Assembly (NCBI RefSeq): GCF_003590095.1
Contig: NC_039480.1
Coordinates: forward strand, 5,371,328 to 5,435,327
Length of the DNA: 64,000 bases
From: Trichoplusia ni
Lineage: Eukaryota; Arthropoda; Insecta; Lepidoptera; Noctuidae
Direction of reading: 5' to 3'
Positions within the stretch are counted from its first letter, which is position 1. The number at the start of each line of letters is the position of its first letter. Made by a program: the position numbers and the translations under genes. The notes under the pieces were generated by a model that saw only the letters and a program-made list of their open reading frames with translations, searched no databases and had not been told where the DNA came from. Of this stretch, positions 15,101 through 27,100 are shown piece after piece.

Positions 15101-18100
15101 ACTTATAATGCCAACAGCACCTCTGAATTCAGTTGGTTTGAGGTGTATATGTAGTTTAGAGTTTACGAGTGGGATAGCTTGGTCAATCCAAGTCCTGGAC
15201 GCCATAGCTTGGCATATTATGAATATAACGCCATCAAATAGGTACATATCGTGGAATTTAGGCATTGTTTCTTCGGTAGATTCTCCTTTTTCCAAAGATT
15301 CTAGGACTATATTCTCGAATGTTCGCTTAATAGAATGGAATAGAGTCTCATCTATCCTCGATTCTGGATAATTCGATGGTCCGACGTAAAGTTTCAAGTC
15401 ATCAGCGATCAGATCAGAATAATGATTAGTACGAATCCTGGTCAATGGGGCGGCCATTATTTCTGGATCTATCGGTACATACATATTCTTTAAGACAACA
15501 TCTCTCTGTTTCTTGGTGTCCACATCATCAATTTCCTTACTAGTTTCATCAAAACTGACATCTCGCTTCTGTCTATCAATAATTCTGAAGGTCAACTTAT
15601 CGCCTTCGTAGGTCGGGTCAAAATCGGGACTTTTGATGACCTCTAGAGACTCAGGGTCAACACCAAACTGTCTTTTCTGTTTCCCAGCGACATCCGAGTA
15701 ATATTTCCAACAGTCTGGCTTCAAACCTGGGTACTTTGATTGCAATTTCAGCAGAATCTCTACTGACTCAACATGAGCATGTTCTTTGGGTAGTCTCATA
15801 ACTATTCTAGTGTACCTCACAAGGCTTTTAATATCTCTAAATGTAAGTTTCAGTCCAGTTGAATTAATAAACTTGGGTAAGACCTCAGTCAGATAATCCT
15901 TGGTCTCCAGACTATCACAGATATAGATCACAGCGCCATTAGACAGATAAATATCTTGAAACTTCGGTATAATGAGGTTAGCAAACCGTTGCAACTTCAT
16001 ATCCTTATGCAGGTACTCTTTAAATAGGTGTTTCAACCTTCTGATATGTGTTCCTTCCAGCTTATTCTGTGGATAGCCTTCAAGTGTTATAGCAACTTTC
16101 AACTCATGCTCAACATGGAGATAGTTCGTGCGACGATGGTAAGCAATGCCCCTATTACTGTCAATATTTAAATTACTGCTTCTCGCAATCAAGTTATCGT
16201 TGCTTTCGATAAAAGACTCGGTCTTATCAGACACAGCGACGCCTGACGTAGACGCTATGTTGCTTTCAAACTGCTCTTGGTCCTTCAATTCAGTTTTTTC
16301 AGTATCAACTTCGTTACTGTAGTTATTCGTCTCATCAGACCAAACTAGAACTTCGTCTTTATCACTTATGTACTTTACATCTTTGAGTTTCTTTAGTATG
16401 TCTTTTTGAAGACTGCTTTCAAGTTCCTTCTTGACGTCTGCCGGTTCTTCTATTTCTACAATCTCTGGAGGACCACAGTCCTCTTCTTCTTCTTCTATGA
16501 TATTCTCTTCTGGGATAACAGCTTCGATTTCTTTGACGCTGACGTCAGAGGGGTTCCTTGGTGTTGCTTCAGCGGATCGTAAGTCATCAAGTAGCTTGAC
16601 TCTCGATGCTACAGACCTCAGATCTTCCTCCATACCGGATAGGAGGCATTCGTAATAGATTTCAGTGTAACCGGTCAATTCGAATTCCATTTGTCCGTAG
16701 TCTATGACATTTTTGAACGATGGTCCACGAATAATTTCACCAGACACTCGATCAATTAAGAATGAAGTGTATTCAACGTCTTCAACGGACTTCTGAGCGT
16801 AAATCTTCCACAAATTCGTCTTCAACATTGGATTGAAATACTGTAGGAGTTTGAAAGCATCTTGAGCGGTCGCCGGCCAGCAAGACCTTGGAATCTTGAG
16901 CACAGCCAAGCACAACCGCTTAACTTTGGCCTTTAAAAGCACCAAATTAGTACACATACGTTCTTGTAATCCTGGGGAAACGCGCACCATCCAATCGCGT
17001 GTATCAACATCTTTACAAATACAGACTAAGGCACCTCGATTCAAATAGTAATCTAAGAATGAGGGTACACGTTTTAGGAGTCCAGCTTTAAGTTGCATAT
17101 CGATAACGTCTGTTAAACTACGCTGGAATTGTTCCATTTGTCTTAATCGCATCTTGGATTTCGGGTACCCAGCTAAGGCAATGACTAGTTTAAAATCCTC
17201 ATCAACTATATCCATGTAATCGGCGTTCCTGAGTTGTATCAGCCTGTTAGTTTCGTCTTCATCATCGCTATCGGTGTAAAAGTCACTGTATTTAAGATCG
17301 CAAGTGACTTCGCTCCTGCATTTTCCGCATCGTTTAATCTCCTTTTTACTGGTCGCGTCCGATCTCTTGCTGTAAGTATCAGTCACTTTACTGCAGTCGG
17401 ACTTCTTGGTGGCTTTGCTTGGGGTTGTGACGTCAGTGGTTTTGCTGTCGACGATTTTGCTGGAGTATTCCGACTTTTTGTCTGTCACTTTGCTGGTTAC
17501 GGATTTGTCGCGGTAGTGTTTGTTCTCGCTGCGGTCCTCGGAGCATAGGACGCAGGTGGACGGGGTCGAGGACCCGTCGTCGGTGCGCGCGTGCTCCCAC
17601 GAACGCTTGGTCTTGACCTTACACGAACAGATGGTCGTTTCGTTCTGGGGGAGAGATGTTTTGTATCGATGTGGTTTCTTTGTTGGTCGTGTTGCCAGAT
17701 TTTGAAGGACGATAAGACCGAGAAAGCCACTAGCATTTTTTTATAATATTCCACAACTTTCACGCAATGCCATCTAGTCTCAAATCAAAGCAAAGCATGT
17801 GATATGGAAGAGACCGGATGACAGCTAATCTTAGTGTCGTGTAAGCCTGCATTAAATTCAAGAAATTATTTGAATTTATTCAGTTCATTTTTTTTTGTAT
17901 CAATTCTCAGCAATTTTGGTTATTTAATCTGGCAACACTTGTTTTTATTATTGATGATAATGAAGCGTAAGCCCCTACCTAAAGCACATGCACCTTTTTG
18001 TATCAAAATGTGATAAAGACGGAATACTGAAACTTTCTATCGCTTTTAAGACTCCTTAAAGTGTCATACTGTCTGTGCCGCGTGCAGAACAACAGATGGA

Positions 18101-21100
18101 CACTTATGGACATCTTAATGTAACTTTGCGTTTCAATATTCTACTGAAAGTTTTGAAAAATTTAAACCACACTTCAAACTGAAAATCACTGCTCATTTCA
18201 TCTTTTAGAATTTCGTGAATAATTTACTTATTTTCTCGCGAACATCGTATATACACGCGTATATAATTTTGAGATTGTCTCAATTGCCTAACATTTTATA
18301 GTAGCCACATTTTAAACCTCGTTTTGTCATCCGTTGTATAAATTTCGAACCAAATCAAAACATAGATAAAATACACTTTCCGCGCATGCAAATAAAACCG
18401 CTTTCGTTACAAAATGATAAACCGCCAGCCAAATAAATTGCAACACAAAGTAAAACCAAAAAGCGTAGTAATAGGGAGTTTGGATAAGGCTTTGGGATGG
18501 GAAAAGGAATGAGGCATACATTGAGAACTCTTCATTCTATCAAATTGCTTATTTTTAGTGTAAATGTAGTTCGTATATAGTAAAGTTGTATAAATACTTA
18601 TTTAGATGGTGCGAGAAATATGGAGCAAGTTGCGATACATTACGACGATAAAATAAATAAATAAATGCGGACATCACATACATTGTTCTGAACCCAAAGT
18701 AAGTTGCTAAAGCACTTGTGTTATGGAATTCAGATATAACGAAAGTACCACAAACACCCAGACCCGAGACAATGTAGAAATGTGAATTTTTACATTGACC
18801 CGACCGGCGATCGAACCCGGGACCTCAGAGATAGCGACACCTTGAAACCGGTGCGTACGCCACTCGACCACGGAGGTCGTCAGACGATGATATATTAATT
18901 TTCGTATCTATACTAGTTGCATTTACCCAAACGCTAACGCAGTTAAATCGTTCCAATGTATTGAAATTACTGTACTTTGCAACTTTCTATTCTTTTTTTA
19001 TGCTTAAGTTTGCTATTCGTCCGGGTTACCTCGGATTTGCCTTAGTTAAGAGGGCATTCGGGAAGCATCCGCACTCCGCAACCCCGACAGCTGTTTTAAC
19101 ATGCCCCTGACTCTAAAATCTGGAGTTTTCACGCTTTTCGATGTTCGATGTTCCCTGTATCCGGATGGTGAGCCCTATCTTTACCAATACAGTGTAACAT
19201 TTTACACCTAGAATAAATACTGTAACGTATTTTAAAGCGGCCTACTCGAATAAAAACTATATTTCTTATACAGGCTCTCAAAGCTACAAGATACCCTAAC
19301 GTATTGCAACTTCCGCGATATTTCTCGCAAAATCTTTCAAGTCTCAAATACTTGACGCAATATATATTTCTATTACATGTATTACAGACGCCTAGCTTCA
19401 TGAAAACCGTTCAATAGTTATGTATGAGGCATGCTGTATAAAAATGAGTAATTAATAGAATAGCTTACCGAATCTCCGGCTCCAGCGCTGAAGCTAACGT
19501 CGGCGTCACGCGAGTCCCTGTAAATAAAGAAGTGTTTAGATAAATAGTAATTACTGCACGGATAGTGTCGGATAGCCGAGTGGTTGAGGTCACCACGCCA
19601 AACTTACTGAGCGCGAAGTGTTGCGGATTCGAACCTCGTGGGTAATACGTTTGTGTGATCCACGAAGCTTGCTAGGTGTCTTTGTGCATGTTACGTGAAT
19701 GTTTGTACAAACCCTCGCTACACAAAGATAAAATTAATTAGGGCTGGAACCCTTTTGAAAAAAAAAGCGAAAAAAAAAATGAAGAGTAGACATGGACGGC
19801 CCAAGTGCAGCAAGAAAACTATATACACGGTGATCTTTTAGTCGTCTTACAAAAGCAGCCCAGTTCATGAATCCGACGTAAAATAACCCTAAGCGCGATT
19901 TTTTTTTATCATCAACGAAGATAATAAGTACGAAGAAAAGTTAAACAAGAGAAATCTGAAATATACTCTTAAAAATGATAAAAAAGCCTCCGCCCGCGGC
20001 CCTCACCATTGTTACAAGGCTCAGACCGCGCTCGCAACAGAGCTGTGTTTCTAAAAAAACTACGAATTTCATCATAATATTGAATAAAAATTTCATTTAA
20101 AATTTACTCAAATCTCATAAATACCATTTTTTTTATCATGAACGTGTTCTAGTCATTGGATACATGAACTGGGCTGCTTTTGTAAGACGACTAAAAAATC
20201 ACGGTGTATCTTATGGACTCACTTATGGAAGAAAAAACTAATTAGGAATATTAGTGCAAGTATAAGCATTGTGATCGTATTTAATTATCATATTCGAGAA
20301 TATGAACAACTCACCATTGCCATCCTACTTTTTTAAGTCTGGCGTTAAAAAACAAAGACATTCTTTCATTATTTAAACTGTCTCAAAACAAAAAAAATTA
20401 ACGTCCTTATTTATTGTTCTTACAAGCTTAGTTCAAGTTTGGATATAATCTATATTTATCAGTATTTTGAGTTTTGTCAAAAAACTTCGTTTTGGAAAAA
20501 TAAATGCGAATTAAACTAATATAATCACATAATAAAGATTACCATATCAAATATGACATTGAAATATATCATCCGTTTATTTATAATATTAAATAATCTT
20601 CTGAAACATTAAAGATTATAGTAATATTGACTATACACTGGCCGTGCTAAGTATAACCTTTTGGCGGGTCGCGAAATGGACCAAAATTGAACTTCGGAAA
20701 TACAGGCTTTAATCATATTTCTGAACATAATAATACATAATTTGATAAAGAAATACATATTAACTTGGACCTTCCTTCAACAGATAATATTCGCCAGAGC
20801 TATCATCTGGTTCCGTGGTGTAGTGGTTATCACATCTGCTTTACACGCAGAAGGCCGCCAGTTCGATCCTGGCCGGAATCATATCTTTTTGGGTTTCCAT
20901 TGTGTATTTTAAAGACTAACAATTGCTCACTACTAGTAATTTATTTCATTACTTATACGTACACAAAGTAAATGATACAAATATTAGCACATGTGTACAA
21001 GTTAATCTATACTAATATATAAAGCTGAAGAGTTTGTTTGTTTGTTTGAACGCGCTAATCTCAGAAACGACTGGTCCAAATTGAAAAATTATTTTTGTGT

Positions 21101-24100
21101 TGAATAGACCATTCATCGAGGAAGGCTTTAGGCTATAAACCATCACGCTGCGACTAATAAAAGCGAAGATACAATGGAAAATGTGAAAAACAGGGCAGGC
21201 ATAAATCGTAACTTATATCTTCTACCCACGGGGACGAAGTCGCGGGCAACAGCTAGTTTATTATATTTGTATAACTCATAGGTAGGTGTGAAGTTTTAAA
21301 TTATAGTAAAACTAGCTTTTCGCCCGCGGCTTCGCCCGCGTCGTGGTCGGTTATATCGCGTTTCCAGAGAACTCTTCAAAAGTCCGAGATAAAAACTATC
21401 CTATGTCCTCAAGGTCAACTCTATCTCTGTACCAAATTTCATTAAAATCGGTTCAGTGGTTTAGACGTGAAAGCGTAACAGACAGACAGAGTTACTTTCG
21501 CATTTATAATATTAGTAGCCAGTAGGGATATAGTAGGGATTCATTTCCTCGATGGTTAACTTATTTGGTTTTAATTACGTAGGTATTACAAAGACTAATA
21601 GTCTGTATTCTTGCTTTGTTTATTTTTCTTTTCCATTATTGGATTTATTATATTATTTATCATTTTACTATTTTACGCTGTTTGTACGCTGTCACATTTA
21701 TTTAAAAAAAAAAAAGAGTAACTTATGGAGTTTCTTCCATATTCTTCTCCATAAGAATGACACTTTGGCAACCGCGCAACTAGAGTCATCATTGTAACGT
21801 TTTAAAATTGCATGGAAAACGGCCTACTTTAAATAAAAACTCTTGATTTTGATTGACAAATAAGGATGATTGATTGATTGATTGTTTTTAGGGTAAAAAC
21901 GCAACTTTATATTACTAAGGTCTAAGGTCAGTCTGTATTGGCGATTGCTTTAACTCGCGAACATAAGATATCTTAAATGACCTCATATTATCTTAATGAC
22001 TTCAATTACTCTTTTAACAAAAAACAAATTCTAGGCAATATTTTCGGCTGACATCTCAACTGGTTTCGTGGTGTAGTGGTTATCACATCTGCTTTACACG
22101 CAGAAGGCCGCCAGTTCGATCCTGGCCGGAATCATATCTTTTTGGGTTTTTCGACATTTTTATTTTAATAATAACGATAAGTTTAACATACATGTATAAA
22201 TAAATTCTCGTTGTACTAAGCCTTGTAATAAGAACTTAAAGTTCTGAAGAAAAGAGTAAAACAGTACCTATGGCAAATTAATACTGTTATAAAGCTGACA
22301 TAGATAATTAAATTATACGCAGACATATTTTTTGTGTGGAATACAAATGTACTGCTTCTTTGTAGGGAACTTGGAATGTTTAATGATACAGATAGTACGT
22401 AAAATTATACACGGTGATTATTTAGTCGTCTTACAAAACGAGCCCAGTTCATGCATCCAACGTAAAATTCCCCTGAGCGCGATTTTTTTTTATCATCAAC
22501 TAAGATAATAAAGTACGAAGAAAAATTAAACAAGAGAAATCTGAAATATACTAAAAAAAATGATAAAAACGCCGCCGCCCGCGCCCCTCAGCATTGTTAC
22601 AAGGCTCAGACAGCGCTCGCAACAGAGCTGTGTTTCTAAAAAAACTACGAATTGCATCATAATATTGAATAAAAATTACATTTTAAATTTATTCAAATCT
22701 CATAAATACCTATTTTTTTATCATGAACGTGTTCTAGTCATTGGATACATGAACCGGGCTGCTTTTGTAAGACGACTAAAAAATCAGGGTGTATATTTTA
22801 ACAATGAATACTTACACCCGATTTCTAATAAAAAGTTTATGACACCCGGCTTTTCACGTCACGACAAATGAAAACAGAATCATCGAAATCAGGTCAGAGG
22901 CAACAAACAAAAAAAAGACGAATTGCAAACCTCCTCAATTTAGAAAGTTCACTCTAAACAATATTTTTTTTATTGCTTGCCCTGAGTCTGGGTGTCTGTA
23001 CATGTGACTTGAATTTTTGTGATAGGCCGTGACACAAGGATTAAATTTGTGAAAGCGGGCGTAGTTTTCTTTCTAAAGCAAATACATTGAATACATCTGC
23101 TCGTACAAATAATTATTTGTAGGTATTATTGTATCCATCCCAACTAATACTATACATGCGAAAGTAACTCTGTCTGTCTGGCTGTTGCGCTTTCACGTCT
23201 AAACCACTGAACTGGTTTTAATGAAATTTGGTACAGAGATATAGTTGACCTTGAGAAAGAACATAGGATTGATTTTATCCTGGACTTTTGAAAAGTTCTC
23301 TTGGAAACGCGATATAACCGACCTCGACGCGGGCGAAGCCGCGAGCGAACAGCTAGTTATTAATAAAACTAACCTGTCATTGACACTGCGTACAACAATC
23401 TTGCCATCTGGTAGGATACACCGATTGCTGCCCATTTGTGACATCTGAAACAAATTCAATAATTAGATCAAAAATTACCATAATTTTAACTTTGTATATT
23501 AAATTTTGAGTTTATTAATTTTTATAAAACGACTTCAACAGAGAGGGATTCAATTGTGGTGATTTGTGTTTCACAAACATTCAAGTCACATGCACAAAGA
23601 CACCCAGACTCAGGACAAGCATTCGTGGATCACACACAAATGCTTGTCCTAAGCGGGGATCGAAACCGCGAAACGCTCAGGCGTGGTGACGTCAACCATT
23701 CTGCTATGCGTGCATATATCATGCATTGTTTTGACGAGCGGCGACCGCTGACACAGCTGCGAGGGTCAAGAATCGAACCGTCAGCGAATTAAACCCACAG
23801 AGGTGTAGAAAAACCCTTAAGAAGTCGTTGATACAAAAATAGTTCTACTGTTGTAATGTTCATAAGTGTGTATTAAGATTGTCAATTTAACATTAAAGTA
23901 TTAATTATTTTTTTTCTCTCTAGCCCACTGTGTCCCACTGCTGGGCAAAGGGCTCCCCCAAATCCTTCCACGATTATCTATTGACCATCACAGAGATAGA
24001 GTTGACCTTGAGAAAGAACATAGTATAGTTTTTATACCGGACTTTTGAAAAGTTCTCTTGGAATCGCGATATAACCGACATCGACGCGGGGGAAAAGCTA

Positions 24101-27100
24101 GTCTCAAATAAAATATACTACGAGAAGCTAGTTTTATTATATTTCCAACTTACCGGTCTCCTCTCAGCCTGTTTGAGCAGTATAACGCGCTGCTTGCACT
24201 GAAGCTGTTCCTCCCTAACCTTCAGCTGCTCTAGCTTCAGGCTCTCCAGCTCCAGGTGTAGGTTTGGATCCAGGATGTCCGAGAATCCCTGGAATATTTG
24301 ATGTTAGTTTAAAACCTGGTTTTTTGGCACAGCATGTTATATTGAGGGTTACTGTTTATTTTTTAAAAATTAAATAATTATTTCATCATAGACAATTTTT
24401 TTTCCATAAAAACAGTACTTTTAGGATTTTATTCCTTATGTTGCAGAGGATTTCAAAAACATTCAAGTCACATGCACAACAAGACCCAGTCTCATTGTGG
24501 CACAAACAATTTTCCTAAGTGAGGATCAGACCTGTGCATCATGGGCTTAGCAAGATGACATCGGACACTGCCACACTTTTGATACACGTGTATAATGCTG
24601 AAGTCTTTGTTTGAATGTGCTAATAGAAGTAATGGTTTTTTCTTAAAAAATCTTTCAGTGCTACATAATTACATTTTTAACTAAACAGAGGAGCAGAGCA
24701 ACAATGAAATATGTTACAAAAACAGGGAGCAGTTGGTTTCACTCAAAAAATAAAAACATTACTTATTTCTTTATTACCATGTAGATGACTCACGACACCT
24801 AGTCACAAACTAAATGCTGTTTTAAAATACATGAAAAACTACTTACATAATCATCTTCCATCAATAGTTCGTCCATGTTATTCTCTCCGTTAGGTATCTC
24901 GTCTTGTACTCTGAAAAACGTATAATTTACATGTCAATATAAATATTTGATGAGGAGGAGGGCTGAAGATCAAGGTCAGTGGCAAGCCACGAGAAGGCGT
25001 GTCTAGTGGTTGATTAAGATGGGCTTATATTGAGGATAATGATAAACTTTTAGGTTCACACAATAATTCTAAGTCACTGCTTGAATTCTTATGTTTGAGA
25101 TGATAATTTGTGTGCTCCTGCATAATGAAGTGTATTCTAATGTTGTCAGCAAAAGGTCATCTTATATGTAACTATTTATCTTTGTTAGATCCTGTACTCA
25201 TCAGTAAAGGATATTCTTTTTTTTAAATGCACCACACTAATGAATTTAATCCTAGTGTAGCGGAGGGATTTAAAATTATACAAATTATATGCACAATGAC
25301 ACCCAGACTCACAAAGGCTTGTCCTAAATGGGAAACGAGCCCGCAACACAACGCGTACAGTGGTTTTAATGTGGTGACCACAACCACTCGGTTATCTGAA
25401 TTTTCGGACTATGCACAAGACTGGTCCACCATTCACAGTTGTGAACTATTTATACTACAACAGATTAGTTTAGATTACAAAGTGGTTAACACTAAGTGTT
25501 ATTTAAACACTAACACTAAGTGTTAACCACTTAGTGTTCAAAAGCACATTATGCATAGACCACACATTGTACCTGATCAAACTTTTTTCTTCTGTTATGT
25601 TACTTTTCACATGTTATGTTTTCTGTTGTGGTAACCGGCTGTCATGGTATGGGCATGTTATGCGGAGGAATGAAAATCATGTGGTAAGGAAGGCGTTAAG
25701 CATGGATGTGGATGGATATAGGGGAAGAGGACGACCAAAGAAACGATGGATGGATTGTGTGAAAGACGATATGGCTGCAAAGAGTGTTTCATGTGAGATG
25801 ACGGCCGATAGGAAGGTATGGAAGAAGACGACATGTTGCGCCAACCCCAAATAAAATAATTGGGATAAGGGCAGGGGAATGATGATGATGGTGATGTTGT
25901 TACTTTTCCATTTAGAATGACTTAATTCGTGCTGTGCAACATTAACCTTATTTGGTTCATTAACATACAACTTAACTATACAACATTGGGCATGGTGCTT
26001 CAAAAAGCGAAAACATCTGTGACTTTACATACAAACTATAACAATAATTAAATAAGTAAATGATCTTTTCATTGTTGTTTAATACAGGTTTTTAGTAGCA
26101 TTTTATTTTTAAACTTAAGTTCTAAGGCAAAAATAACAACATCAACATTATTTCACTGTTGGTATCTTCGTTGTATTTGAATTCCATAACACAAGTGCTT
26201 TAGCAACTTACTTTGGGTTCAGAACAATGTATGTGATGTTGTCCGCATTTATTATTATTATTTATTATTTAAGACCGTAAACCAATGGCGAATTAATTTC
26301 TCGAACTTCGAAGTTACTCAATTAAAAAGTTATAGATACAATTAGAAAATTCTAGACTACTATTTCACAATACATAAAACGTAAAAGAAATAAGAAAAAT
26401 AATATCCGGCCATGTGGGTAGCTTCACAAAGAAAAAATTTTAAACAAGAAATTTACAGATCTATAAGTCTGTACATAGTAAAAAAAGGTTATAACAAGAC
26501 CGTTTGTTTATTAAAATGATTAGAACAATCGTTTTTAAGTGCCGGCAAAAATAAACAAAGAAAAGATCAAATTATTTTTTTGTGGTAAGTAGGTAGTTTC
26601 ATCGTAATAACTTTGTTGCAAGAAAACGATTACCGACCTGTATAATATGGTACCTAACTCGTAAAATGTACGAAATTTAATCTCTTCTTGTTAGTTTTCA
26701 ACTTAGTAACAGGTTAAAAGCATTCTAGAAACTTACTCTTCGTTTTGCTGAATAGACGAAAAGTACTTATTCAAAATCATGGCGATTTCGATTTTCAACC
26801 ACTACAATTTCGCCGAAGCGAGTAATTAGTAACAGTAACTTGCACAAGTTATAAATTAACACTTTAATTATAGATTTAATAGTTTTTAAATCAAAATAAG
26901 GTGAATTCAACACAACTATTTCACATAGCACAACTTTTCAAAGTTCAAAACTTCGAATAACTTTTCGAATGCGGTTGCCTCCATTGACAATAACAAATAG
27001 ATATATTTTAGCCAATCAGAGCGCGCTCTTGTAAGAACTGTCAAAATTGTTCCGAATTGCGATTGGTCGTAATATTATGCTATGGTCCAATAGAAATTGT

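Noticed and set aside
14195..17488. Start of the DUF4780-like protein at 17488
   Set aside because: That codon is GTG, not ATG, and the frame stays open with sensible residues to a strong acceptor at 17644.
17234..17548. Hydrophobic plus-strand frame of 104 codons
   Set aside because: Antisense shadow of the long minus-strand exon; no domain.
25630..25854. Functional host gene with the KKRWMDCVKDDM motif
   Set aside because: The motif is the C-terminal end of a LINE ORF; the fragment is 5'-truncated and repeated at 57555.
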